A DNA stretch of 64,000 nt. It comes from Azospirillum oryzae. GTDB lineage: Bacteria; Pseudomonadota; Alphaproteobacteria; Azospirillales; Azospirillaceae. Numbering within the stretch: position 1 is the first letter of the stretch; each line of letters opens with the position of its first letter. Position numbers and translations under genes: made by a program. Below are positions 1-7,526 of this stretch, one piece after another. The stretch is taken from contig NZ_FXAK01000010.1 of assembly GCF_900177515.1 (NCBI RefSeq), forward strand, positions 1 to 64,000, read 5' to 3'. The notes beneath the pieces were generated by a model, which saw only the letters and a program-made list of their open reading frames with translations, had not been told where the DNA came from and made no database searches.

Positions 1-97
1 GCTGGTCGATTTGCTGCGTCACCGCCTCAAGGTCGCGCTTCGCCTGCGCGACGTCGGCCTCTACAGCAAAGCGAGCGGTGACGTTGCGGCCAGCCAT
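1..97 (-). CDS. Phage tail tape measure protein, N-terminal fragment
   Basis: Only the first 32 codons are present; the gene runs off the left edge. The peptide starts MAGRNVTARFAVEADVAQAK and looks helical. The identification rests mainly on position: in siphophages the tape measure gene directly follows the frameshifted tail assembly chaperone, as here. The ATG at 97 is preferred over the in-frame ATG at 103, because a GGAG lies 7 bases before 97 but only one base before 103. The tape measure sets tail length during virion assembly. Two strong hairpins precede it. Confidence 0.55.
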   Translation of the reverse strand, partial: MAGRNVTARFAVEADVAQAKRDLEAVTQQIDQ

Positions 98-126
98 GGG
101 CATGCTCCGGTTTCGATGGGAAAGGC

Positions 127-148
127 GGTTTTGACCCAGGTCAAAACC
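127..148. repeat. Perfect 10-bp inverted repeat, 2-base loop
   Basis: GGTTTTGACC and GGTCAAAACC (127-136 and 139-148) are separated only by CA. The palindrome lies between the tail assembly chaperone and the tape measure start. With a two-base loop it suits a protein-binding site as well as an RNA hairpin. Its function is unknown. Confidence 0.6.
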
Positions 149-172
149 AGGACGTAGCTACGTGCGTACGTA

Positions 173-198
173 GGCCGCCGGCATGGGGGCCGGCGGCC
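173..198 (-). terminator. Strong GC hairpin after the tail chaperone gene
   Basis: GGCCGCCGGC (173-182) pairs perfectly with GCCGGCGGCC (189-198) around a 6-base loop. It sits just downstream of the stop codon at 205 and upstream of the tape measure start. There is no clear U-tract on the minus strand, so it may slow transcription, stabilise mRNA or act as a partial terminator rather than stop transcription fully. Confidence 0.4.
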
Positions 199-204
199 TT
201 CGCA

Positions 205-1202
205 TCAGCGTTCCATTGCGAGGAGTTCGGCTTCAGCCCCGCTCATGATCTCGAAAGCGTCGAGCATGATCGCGGCTTGGTCGCCGTAGCCGCCGGACTC
301 CGGAAGGTGCCCGGTGGCGGGGATGATGCCGGCGGCCATGCCGCCGATGCGTCCGGGATGGGGTCGGTAGGCGCGCCAGTAGCGCACCATTTCCAAATCC
401 CCGTCGGACAGGTTCAGGCGGGGGTTGCGGTCGTACCGTTCGCCGAAGATTTCCCACGCCGAACCGTCGGGCGCTTCTTCTTCGCCGTCGGGGAAAGCGT
501 CCGGCTGGAGGCTGACCGCGACGGCGATACGGAGTTTTTTTCCATGGCCTTGGTCGGCTGCATCAGGTTCAGGATTTTGAACCCCACCGCCCGCATCTCG
601 TTTTCGTCCAGATGGCCAAGCGTCTCGTCCGTGGTGAGATTGCCCCGGCGGACGAACGGCGCATCGTTGCCGGCGGCGTCCTTCACGCCCTCCCACCCCA
701 TCAGGAAGTGACGGCAGGCGATGAAGGGGGCGACCGACAGGTAATATTCAAAGTCGCCCTCCACCCCGGCATAGCGTCCGCCAAGCCCGCGGGCGATGCG
801 GGCGATTTCCGTATAGCGGTCGCGCAACTCCGGGTCCGCGTCGGCCGGCTTGCCGACCGCCTCCACGGCGTCGATGATCTCCAGCGCTTCCGCCAGATTG
901 TCGGGGGAAATGGCCTCGATATCGGCACGCAGAGCGGCATAGAGCGCCTTGTCGCCGGCATAGGTGGCGCCGGTGGCCAGCAGGTCGCGGCGGAACGCGG
1001 CGCGCTGGAGGTGGCTTGCAACAGCGAGACGAAAGACCGGCTGCGGCGTCGCGTCGATCTCGGCTTGGACAAGATCAATCGTCGCCTGAAGTTCGCCCTT
1101 CGCCTTGGCGCCCTGCGCATTTGCATGGAGGTCGCGCAGATGGTTTAGGAAGTCCAGCCGCGGAGTGAAGGGGACGACGTCCTTGGACGAAATGGGGAGC
1201 AT
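205..1202 (-). CDS. Tail assembly chaperone, frameshifted long form (GT-like)
   Basis: This is the predicted -1 frameshift product of the chaperone gene starting at 1202. The shift signal A AAA AAC spans 540-534 on the minus strand, in zero-frame codons GAA AAA AAC (codons 221-223). After slippage, translation continues CTC CGT ATC in the overlapping frame and ends at 205, giving about 332 residues: 223 shared plus 109 new. The new part contains WRAYRPHPG and ends EAELLAMER. In lambda, gpG and gpGT made this way coat the tape measure during tail assembly. Position immediately upstream of the tape measure, overlapping frames and the classical heptamer all agree. The shift rate cannot be read from sequence. 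Confidence 0.8.
414..1202 (-). CDS. Tail assembly chaperone, zero-frame form (G-like)
   Basis: The unshifted product has 262 residues. It acts as a tail assembly chaperone with its frameshifted partner, by position and by the overlapping-frame arrangement. The N-terminal 220 residues are a mostly helical, charged domain that starts MLPISSKDVVPFTPRLDFLN. After the slippery site the zero frame continues for only 39 residues of low-complexity Ser/Arg/Lys sequence before the stop at 414, as expected when the functional extension is in the other frame. AGAGGA upstream of the ATG can serve as ribosome binding site. No specific sequence family is claimed. Confidence 0.75.
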   Translation of the reverse strand: MLPISSKDVVPFTPRLDFLNHLRDLHANAQGAKAKGELQATIDLVQAEIDATPQPVFRLAVASHLQRAAFRRDLLATGATYAGDKALYAALRADIEAISPDNLAEALEIIDAVEAVGKPADADPELRDRYTEIARIARGLGGRYAGVEGDFEYYLSVAPFIACRHFLMGWEGVKDAAGNDAPFVRRGNLTTDETLGHLDENEMRAVGFKILNLMQPTKAMEKNSVSPSRSASSRTLSPTAKKKRPTVRRGKSSANGTTATPA

Positions 1203-1323
1203 GAAAGGGTTCCTCTGCCGGGAAGGGGGCGGGTGGCGCCGGCAACACCACCCGCGACAGGCGCACGAATGCGCCCCGTCGGCCGTCGCCGACTGGTTGC
1301 CCGGTTGCCGCCGGGGTCTCAGG

Positions 1324-2478
1324 TCAGAAAATGCAGATGAAGCCGCCCGCGTCCTGACCGGTGCAGGCGAACTGATGGGTAAGGGTCATCAGCCCGTTGC
1401 GGTCGCCCGGCTGCAGGTTGGTGTACTGCGCCGCCGGGAGGGTCAGGCCGATCCGGTTCCCCGCCACCGCGCCATAGCTGGCGTGGACGATCTGCGCCGT
1501 ACCGGAGCGGAACGCGGCCATGCTGTCGCGCGTGGCGACCAGCACCTCCAGCGGATCACACGAACCCGTCATGTTGCGGGCGGTGATGATGGAGGGGTCG
1601 TAGCCTTCGGCCGCGTTCGGGTTGTCCGGGTTGGTCAGGCTGTTGCCGAACTCCACCGACAGCGAGGACATGGCCGACGCCACGCGGTTGACCAACGCCT
1701 TGCCGCCTTTCCAGATCGGCGGGCGGGTGGCGTCGTAGACAAGCCCGGTCGGCATGCTTGCGTCTTCCTTCGACACGAACATGCCGGTGAAGGTGAAGCT
1801 GAACCGGCCGGCGTTGCCGCTGGTCAGCCGCATGGTGGCGTTGCCGCGGGCGCCCACCACCTTGTAGAGCAACCCGTCCATGTAGAGGTACAGGGTCAGC
1901 GATGGGATGGAGGTGGAGGCGGGCCGATACAGCACGTTCACCGGAACCTGATAGCTTGTTCCGGTCGACAGGGCCGTCCCGAACTGGTCAGCCAGGGTGG
2001 CCACCTTGCCGGCGGTGTAGTCGGCCACGAAGGACGTGGCACCGGCCGCCGGGTTGCCGGTCAGCAGCAGGGGCATCCCGCGATAGGTCTGCGCCGTCCC
2101 GCTGGCGCCGGCCCCCAGCGTCAGGCTGGTGGCGGTGCCGGCGGTGGCGGCTTCAGCCGATCCGGGAACGGCGGTGCTGGTGATGGTCTCGGCCCAGCCG
2201 GAGGCCTTCAGCAGCTTGCCCCATTCCGGGGCGGTGCCGGGGGCGCCGGACCCCTTCAGGTAGACGTCACAGGTGATCTGTACCGTCATGCCGCCGGTGA
2301 TCGGGCCGCGCCCGTCCAGGCTGCCGGTCGCCTCGTTGGTCTGGACGATGTTGGGGTTGAAGCTGATTTGCGGGTTTTCGACCAGCACGGCATCGGTGCC
2401 GGCAACCGGAGAGGCGTCGACGCCTTCCGTGGTCTCGATCTTCGCCAGCAGGGCGGCGTTACGGGGGCGCAGTGCCAT
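1324..2478 (-). CDS. Phage major tail (tube) protein
   Basis: The protein has 384 residues and starts MALRPRNAALLAKIETTEGV, a start typical of tail tube subunits that polymerise around the tape measure. It is rich in Thr, Ser and Gly with alternating hydrophobic stretches, consistent with a beta-sandwich fold, and the middle is Ala/Gly/Thr-rich. AAGGAG lies a proper distance before the ATG at 2478. Its place between the tail terminator-like and chaperone genes matches siphophage order. The call is by composition, position and N-terminal motif rather than a catalytic signature. Confidence 0.78.
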   Translation of the reverse strand: MALRPRNAALLAKIETTEGVDASPVAGTDAVLVENPQISFNPNIVQTNEATGSLDGRGPITGGMTVQITCDVYLKGSGAPGTAPEWGKLLKASGWAETITSTAVPGSAEAATAGTATSLTLGAGASGTAQTYRGMPLLLTGNPAAGATSFVADYTAGKVATLADQFGTALSTGTSYQVPVNVLYRPASTSIPSLTLYLYMDGLLYKVVGARGNATMRLTSGNAGRFSFTFTGMFVSKEDASMPTGLVYDATRPPIWKGGKALVNRVASAMSSLSVEFGNSLTNPDNPNAAEGYDPSIITARNMTGSCDPLEVLVATRDSMAAFRSGTAQIVHASYGAVAGNRIGLTLPAAQYTNLQPGDRNGLMTLTHQFACTGQDAGGFICIF

Positions 2479-2490
2479 GGTGGCAGCTCC

Positions 2491-2694
2491 TTACTGGTCG
2501 GCCGACGGGGCGGCCCCGGCGGGTGCATCGCTGGCGGGGCGGCGGGACTTGGCGACAGGCGCCGCGGCGGTTTCGGGCGCTTCAGCGGCCTTGCGCGCGG
2601 CCTCCGTCAGGTTGATGAGTTCGCCCGCGCGAAGCTCAAAGGTGTGGGCAGGCGTCGGCACCGCCGCCGCCGCCCGGTGGGACGGGATCGTCAT
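2491..2694 (-). CDS. Small Ala-rich phage tail-region protein
   Basis: A 67-residue protein starting MTIPSHRAAAAVPTPAHTFE. The ATG at 2694 is chosen because GGAG lies 8 bases upstream; an earlier in-frame start would overlap the neighbouring gene by about 40 bases. The middle contains ELRAGELINLTEAARKAAEA, probably one helix, followed by an Ala/Pro-rich tail. Family and function are not recognised. It sits between the tail terminator-like gene and the tube gene, so a virion or tail assembly role is likely. Confidence 0.6.
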   Translation of the reverse strand: MTIPSHRAAAAVPTPAHTFELRAGELINLTEAARKAAEAPETAAAPVAKSRRPASDAPAGAAPSADQ

Positions 2695-2717
2695 GGGATG
2701 GTCTCCAGGTTGAAGGG

Positions 2718-3191
2718 TCAGGGGGCGAAGGCGTAGGGGTCGCCCGGCCGGGTCCAATACTCGACGTCATAGGCGGCGAAGACGTCGCCAACCCCGCCGA
2801 TGCCATCGCCGTCGGCCGCGCTCTGGTCCGCATCGGCAAGGGTCACGTCCACCGCGACGCCCCCAAGCGTCGGATCGGCTTCGACGGCGCGTTGCAGGGC
2901 AGCCCACATATCGGCAAGGGCTTGGTCCAGCCCTTCGTCGGTGTCTGCCTTCAGCACGGCGGTGACGGTGATCCGCTCCAGGTTGCGGGTCACCGCGGCG
3001 CTGGTCTGTTCGGAAGCGCCGGGGGCCGACCGCATCAGCAGGGCCGGCAACTGGTCCGCCTCGTCGTCATCGGACAGCGGCTTGCGGCGCGCCCGATAGA
3101 CCTTGATCGTGCCGGGGACGTTCTCCGCCGCGACGGTGCCGAGCATCGTCGCGAATGCGGACAAGACCTGTTCACGGACGGAGGTGGGCAT
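2718..3191 (-). CDS. Phage tail terminator-like protein
   Basis: A 157-residue protein starting MPTSVREQVLSAFATMLGTV. The layout of helix, strand and a central LERITVTAVLKADTDEG segment, together with the size, resembles gpU/minor-tail-Z type tail completion proteins that cap the tail tube and join it to the head. It starts one base from the end of the head-tail joining gene and is followed by the tail tube gene, as in related phages. The assignment is by size, fold impression and synteny. Confidence 0.6.
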   Translation of the reverse strand: MPTSVREQVLSAFATMLGTVAAENVPGTIKVYRARRKPLSDDDEADQLPALLMRSAPGASEQTSAAVTRNLERITVTAVLKADTDEGLDQALADMWAALQRAVEADPTLGGVAVDVTLADADQSAADGDGIGGVGDVFAAYDVEYWTRPGDPYAFAP

Positions 3192-3502
3192 CAGCGCAAC
3201 TCCAGGCGCCAGAGAAGCCGATCAGCATCCGGCCGGCTCGCCTTCTGGATCGTGTAGGTTTTCCCGCCGATGGCGAGGGTTCCCGCCTCCTTCATCACCG
3301 GGACTTCCGAAACCCGCACCTCTGCAATCCGGCTAGGCGTGGTCACCTCTGCGTCGTTTCCCCTCCAATCCGTATCAGGCTGGCGGAAGACGGCGCGGCA
3401 GGGGGTGGACGCGCCACCGGGGCCGGGGGCGGTATAGGTGGCGTCCGACGCCATGTTCGGATCAGCGAACAGGACGCCGAACATGGCGTCGAAGACGCTC
3501 AC
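3191..3502 (-). CDS. Phage head-tail joining protein
   Basis: A 103-residue protein that starts at GTG (3502), two bases after the stop of the preceding DUF2190 gene, so translational coupling is likely. It starts VSVFDAMFGVLFADPNMASD and contains a YTAPGP turn and an AEVRVSEVPV strand segment, as in gpFII/Gp3-like head-tail attachment proteins that connect capsid and tail. Its stop abuts the start of the tail terminator gene at 3191. No ATG is available at the coupled position, which is why GTG is preferred. Confidence 0.65.
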   Translation of the reverse strand: MSVFDAMFGVLFADPNMASDATYTAPGPGGASTPCRAVFRQPDTDWRGNDAEVTTPSRIAEVRVSEVPVMKEAGTLAIGGKTYTIQKASRPDADRLLWRLELR

Positions 3503-3504
3503 GG

Positions 3505-3834
3505 TCAGACCGTGCCGTTGAGGCGGACGGTGCCGGTGGCGGACGGGTTGGCGGCGGCCTCCAGGGCGCAGCCGATCAGCGTGTTGCTGGTCGCCGTGGT
3601 GGTGACCACCTTGTTGGTGTCGTCCCAATAGACCTTGGCGCCGACGGTCCAGGCCTGCGCGCTGGTCTTGGCGAGGGTATAGACGCCGCAGGTCGTGATA
3701 TCGACGCTGGCGCCGCTGGCGGCGTCCATGGTGGCGACGCCGAACAGGGAGCCGACCAGACAGCCGGCGCCGCTGGCCACGTCGTAGGGGGCGGCAACGG
3801 TCACCGTCTTGCCGGGCTGAATGAAAGTCTTCAT
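3505..3834 (-). CDS. DUF2190 family capsid-associated protein
   Basis: A 109-residue protein starting MKTFIQPGKTVTVAAPYDVA and containing GCLVGSLFGVA, a layout typical of DUF2190 proteins. These small beta-rich proteins are encoded next to phage capsid genes and are thought to decorate or stabilise capsids. It ends RLNGTV. It lies directly after the capsid gene and before the head-tail joining gene, in the expected order. Confidence 0.8.
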   Translation of the reverse strand: MKTFIQPGKTVTVAAPYDVASGAGCLVGSLFGVATMDAASGASVDITTCGVYTLAKTSAQAWTVGAKVYWDDTNKVVTTTATSNTLIGCALEAAANPSATGTVRLNGTV

Positions 3835-3856
3835 CGCGTGATCTCCAGAAACGGCA

Positions 3857-3878
3857 AGGGCGCCACAATGGGCGCCCT
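3857..3878 (-). terminator. Hairpin between capsid and DUF2190 genes
   Basis: AGGGCGCC (3857-3864) pairs with GGCGCCCT (3871-3878) around a 6-base loop, in the 70-base gap after the capsid stop codon. No run of U follows, so full termination is unlikely. It may protect the abundant capsid mRNA from 3' decay or lower downstream expression. Confidence 0.35.
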
Positions 3879-3904
3879 CATGCCGTCGTTATCGGGGTGG
3901 TGGA

Positions 3905-5824
3905 TCAGTTGCCGGCGTTGCGGTAGGCGCCGCGGTAGTCGACCGCGCCGCAGCCGAAGTCCAGGGTGACGCGCAGCGATACGCCGTCGGTCCGGAAACC
4001 CTCTTCGGTCACGAAACGGGGGCCGGGGTTGCCCGCCAGATAGCCGTAGATGAACACTTCGGCGACCGACGGGTCAGCGAACAGCCACCAAGCGTTGCCG
4101 GTGATGTTGGCGTCAGCCACGGTGGACAGGCGGCCCGAGAACGGGTTGACGTTGCCGGCCTGCTGCGGCTGGATCGCCGCAATGAGCTGTTCGGCCTCCG
4201 TCTCCTTGTCCGGACCGCAGACGATCATGGACGGGGTGATGTTCAGCTTCAGCCCGTCGATGCTGGTCTGTTTGCGCATTGCGGCGCGGCCATCGCTCAC
4301 GGTCGAAACGCCGATGGCGCCACCCGACGCAGCAAGGTTGCCGTGGCCCGAGTGGAACACCGCCTTGTTGTCCGACAGGGTCGGGCCGGCGCCGCTGTTC
4401 TTCAGCATCATGGCGTAGAAGGTGGCGTTCTCGAAGTCAGCCACACGGCGCGACGCCATGTTGATGAGGTCGTTGAAGGCGCCCAGGTCATCGTTGATGA
4501 ACACCCGGCGGCTGATGTTGACGATGCGTCCATAGCTGGACAGCGTGACGGTTTCCCGGCCCTCCGAAACGGTGCCGTCCTTGATTTCACCCGTCTCGCC
4601 ATACTCCAGCAGCGGCGGGAAGTCGCCGGCCTGGAGGAACTTGGTCGGCTTGAAGTCGTTGAAATCGCGGCGGCGGGCGATGCTGCGATAGGTCGGGGTC
4701 GCGGCCTGATAGGTGCGCAGCAGCACCTTGTTGGCGGCGGCCTCCAGCAGCAGCGGGAAATCCGACGTGCTGTGCATCGCACGACGCATGATCTCGTCCG
4801 GATTGCGGGAGCGGATGCCGCACAGGTCGGCCGCCATCTCCAGCATGCTCGCGCCCATGTAGCCGCGCGCCCGCTCGTTCTCCGGGGCCGTGTAGGTGGC
4901 GCGGGCGACGATGGCGTCAGCCATGGCCGAACGGACCGCTTCCGGGTCGTCATGGGACATGCCGATGCGGATAGAGGACGACGGGGACTGTTCCGACCGG
5001 GCGGCAAGCGCGGTCAGGGCCGCGGCGTTGACCGCTTCAGCCGTGGACCCGCCGTCCACATGGGTGCGGACGAAATCGGTCCCCAGCGCGTGACGCTGCG
5101 CCACGTCGTTGACATGGGCGATGCGGGCGCGTTCGGCCGCGATGGCGGCATTCAGAGCGGCGGCATCGGTGGCGCGGGTGTTGCTGGCGGGCATCTCGTG
5201 GCCCGGCTCGTGCTGGACGGTGTCCGGCATGTTGGCACTCTCCTTGTTGGCGGGCGACGCCCGGTTGATGATCTGGCAGGGGGTGGTTGACGGTTCGGCG
5301 GAGCGGGTGCCGGCGCCGGCATCGGCACCGATGGGAACCAGGGACAGCTCCATCGGCACCCAGTCGATGGCGCGGTAGGTCGGCAGCTTGCCGTCTTCGC
5401 GCGTCACCTCGAACTTGCGGACGACATAGCCGGCGGAGACGTTGCGGATGATCCCGCTGCGGATGTCCCGCCAGAAGGGTTCGACGTCCGGCCGGTCGGA
5501 AAAGCGCACCGTTGCCGTGCCGCTGGTCCCATCGACCGCCGCGCGCTCGACCACGCCCATGACCTGACTGAGGTCGTACTTGCCGTGGTTGTTGAGGACG
5601 GGCGCGCCGCTGTTGAGGCGGGTCAGGTCGCAGTGCGCCGGATCGAGCGACAGCTCCTCCAGGTAGCGCTCCCCGGTCATGGGGTTGATGCGCGGAACCG
5701 CGGCGCCCGTCGACCAGACCAGCTCGATGGTGCGCGCGGCTTCGTCCACCGTCTGGACAGCCGCCGCGCGCGTCTGCATCGGCATGTCCATGGTCTGGCC
5801 GCCGGGGGTCAGGCTGTCAGGCAT
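3905..5824 (-). CDS. Prohead protease/major capsid fusion protein
   Basis: The 639-residue protein joins an HK97-type prohead protease (about residues 1-185) to a major capsid subunit (about 270-639). The protease part contains LNNHGKYDLSQVMGVVERA and FWRDIRSGIIRNVSAGYVV, then WVPMELSLVPIGAD, all typical of the family. The capsid part contains GEIKDGTVSEG, SRRVFINDDLGAFN and the C-terminal GAVDYRGAYRNAGN. Fused protease-capsid proteins are a known arrangement in some phages. AAGGAG lies 8 bases before the ATG at 5824, and the gene overlaps the portal gene by 8 bases. A second strong ribosome binding site inside the gene (5240-5245) could give capsid protein alone. Confidence 0.9.
   Translation of the reverse strand: MPDSLTPGGQTMDMPMQTRAAAVQTVDEAARTIELVWSTGAAVPRINPMTGERYLEELSLDPAHCDLTRLNSGAPVLNNHGKYDLSQVMGVVERAAVDGTSGTATVRFSDRPDVEPFWRDIRSGIIRNVSAGYVVRKFEVTREDGKLPTYRAIDWVPMELSLVPIGADAGAGTRSAEPSTTPCQIINRASPANKESANMPDTVQHEPGHEMPASNTRATDAAALNAAIAAERARIAHVNDVAQRHALGTDFVRTHVDGGSTAEAVNAAALTALAARSEQSPSSSIRIGMSHDDPEAVRSAMADAIVARATYTAPENERARGYMGASMLEMAADLCGIRSRNPDEIMRRAMHSTSDFPLLLEAAANKVLLRTYQAATPTYRSIARRRDFNDFKPTKFLQAGDFPPLLEYGETGEIKDGTVSEGRETVTLSSYGRIVNISRRVFINDDLGAFNDLINMASRRVADFENATFYAMMLKNSGAGPTLSDNKAVFHSGHGNLAASGGAIGVSTVSDGRAAMRKQTSIDGLKLNITPSMIVCGPDKETEAEQLIAAIQPQQAGNVNPFSGRLSTVADANITGNAWWLFADPSVAEVFIYGYLAGNPGPRFVTEEGFRTDGVSLRVTLDFGCGAVDYRGAYRNAGN
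5228..5245 (-). promoter_or_regulatory. Internal ribosome binding site for nested capsid start
   Basis: Inside the protease-capsid gene, AAGGAG (5245-5240) stands 9 bases before an in-frame ATG at 5230, codon 199. The spacing is ideal and the site lies exactly in the linker between the two domains. Initiation here would make a 441-residue capsid protein (3905-5230) without the protease, like the nested gene arrangement of lambda C/Nu3. Confidence 0.6.
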
Positions 5825-7304
5825 TCTGCGGATCTCCTTGCTGCGCCTGCTGCGTCCCGCCGGCCTTGGTCACCTTGCGGGGATCGGTGTCGAGGGTGAC
5901 GCCCGCGTCGTCCATGGCGGCGTTGATGCGGGCGATGTCGGCGAGCTGCTGTTTCGGATCGAAGCCCCACAGCGCGACGAACTGCTCCCAGGTCAGCCGG
6001 CCGGTGCGGACCGCGAGAATGTCGGCCTGCATGTCCTTGACGGGGTCGATGGGTTCATGGGCCGGCGTCGCCCACTCGACCGGGTAGTCCCCGGCCGGAA
6101 GCGCGCCAGAGAGGGTCGCCGTCTCGATGAAGCGCCGCCACACCGGCGCGCAGAACATCGGGATCAGCATCTGCCACTGCGCCTGCTCGACCAGCCGGCG
6201 GAACTCCACCTTGCCGGCGCGCAGGCTGGAATAATTGGCCTGCCGCAGATCGCCGGTCATCTGGTCGTAGGTGACGCCCGTCCCGACCGCCATCGCCATC
6301 AGGGTGTGCAGGGTGAAGGGGTCGAAGGACGGCGACGCCGTCGGGTTCAGGAACTGCACGCTTTCACCGGGCTTCAGGTACGGGACCATGCCCGGCTCCA
6401 TCCCCTCCACCCGCCGGCCGTTCTCCGTCCCGCTGGTGATGCCGATGGGGTTTTGCCCGCCGTCATCGGCGGACGTCACCACCATCCCGATACAGGCCTC
6501 CATCCGCGCCCGGACGATGGCGGCTTCGTGGAAGTCGTCCAGGTCGCGCGCCTTCAGCAGCACCGGGGCGAACCACGGCACGCCGCGAACCTGACCGGAC
6601 CGCAGCTTGCGATAGACGTGCATCACCTCCGATGCCGGCACCAGGGCGCTGGTCAAGCCTTCCGCCGTGACGCTGTAAGGGTCGCCGGGGTGGGTGCGGA
6701 ACAGCCAATAGCCGGTGCGCCGGTCCAGCGCGTCGAACTCCACACCCTGGATCGTGCGGCGCCCGGTCAACGTGCTGTCGCGGGAGGAGTCGAGAAAGTC
6801 GCCCTCCAGGACCTGGACCTGATAGGGCACCGGCAATCCGTCTTCCGGCCGGCGGTTGCGGTGGCGTGGGAGCGCTTCGCCACCCTCCACCACCGTCCGC
6901 ACGATGAGGGTCTGAAGACCGGCAAAGTCCAACTGCCCTTCGGCGTCGCATTGCTCCGACCAGCGCCGGAACAGCGTGTTGACGCGCTTGTCCAGGCCTT
7001 CATCCCCGGTTCGGCTCAACGGCATGATGCCAGTTCCGACCACGTTCGCAGCCCAAATGTCCGCAACGCGGGCGGCATAGGGGTTGTTGCGCACCAGATC
7101 GCGGGAGCGGGCGCGCAGCCGGGCAAGGGCGGGTCCGATTTCTGCGTTCGCCGACGTGCCGCTGGTGTTCCAACCGTCCGTCCGCCGGCCGGTGGTGGCT
7201 CCGTCATAGCTGCGCCGCATCATCTCCATGGCGACGCGCGCACGCGCACGCTTGGCACCGGACTCCGGGGCAATCCAGCCGATGGCCTTGTCCAGAATGT
7301 TCAT
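5817..7304 (-). CDS. Phage portal protein, lambda gpB family
   Basis: A 495-residue portal protein, which forms the dodecameric ring for DNA entry at one capsid vertex. Family features include the start MNILDKAIGWIAPESG, the SRDLVRNNPYAARVADIWAA region near residue 75, and NYSSLRAGKVEFRR in the C-terminal half, all typical of lambda-family portals. The length agrees with the family. It lies between gpW and the protease-capsid gene, the standard order, and has a Gln/Gly-rich C-terminus. Confidence 0.93.
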   Translation of the reverse strand: MNILDKAIGWIAPESGAKRARARVAMEMMRRSYDGATTGRRTDGWNTSGTSANAEIGPALARLRARSRDLVRNNPYAARVADIWAANVVGTGIMPLSRTGDEGLDKRVNTLFRRWSEQCDAEGQLDFAGLQTLIVRTVVEGGEALPRHRNRRPEDGLPVPYQVQVLEGDFLDSSRDSTLTGRRTIQGVEFDALDRRTGYWLFRTHPGDPYSVTAEGLTSALVPASEVMHVYRKLRSGQVRGVPWFAPVLLKARDLDDFHEAAIVRARMEACIGMVVTSADDGGQNPIGITSGTENGRRVEGMEPGMVPYLKPGESVQFLNPTASPSFDPFTLHTLMAMAVGTGVTYDQMTGDLRQANYSSLRAGKVEFRRLVEQAQWQMLIPMFCAPVWRRFIETATLSGALPAGDYPVEWATPAHEPIDPVKDMQADILAVRTGRLTWEQFVALWGFDPKQQLADIARINAAMDDAGVTLDTDPRKVTKAGGTQQAQQGDPQNA

Positions 7305-7307
7305 GCT

Positions 7308-7523
7308 CTAGCCCCGCGAAAACTTGGTGACGCTGGTCCGGGAGACGGGCTGCGCCGGATGGAGCGGGTTCGGTGCGCCGATTACCTTCGCCGTGACGGC
7401 GATTGCCGTCTCCAGATCGCGCATGGAGCGGTAGTCCACTCGCTTGCCGTCGATGGTGACGCTGGTCGTGCCGGCGGCCCATGCTTCGACCAGGGTGTTA
7501 AGGTGCGTCTGCGTCAGTGCCAT
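7308..7523 (-). CDS. gpW-like head-tail joining protein
   Basis: A 71-residue protein starting MALTQTHLNTLVEAWAAGTT, with VTIDGKRVDYRSMRDLETAI in the middle. Small size, a helix-hairpin-helix layout and the location between terminase large subunit and portal match lambda gpW, which binds below the portal and helps seal DNA in the head. GGGGAAGG upstream supports the ATG. It starts four bases after the terminase stop. Confidence 0.85.
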   Translation of the reverse strand: MALTQTHLNTLVEAWAAGTTSVTIDGKRVDYRSMRDLETAIAVTAKVIGAPNPLHPAQPVSRTSVTKFSRG

Positions 7524-7526
7524 GCT

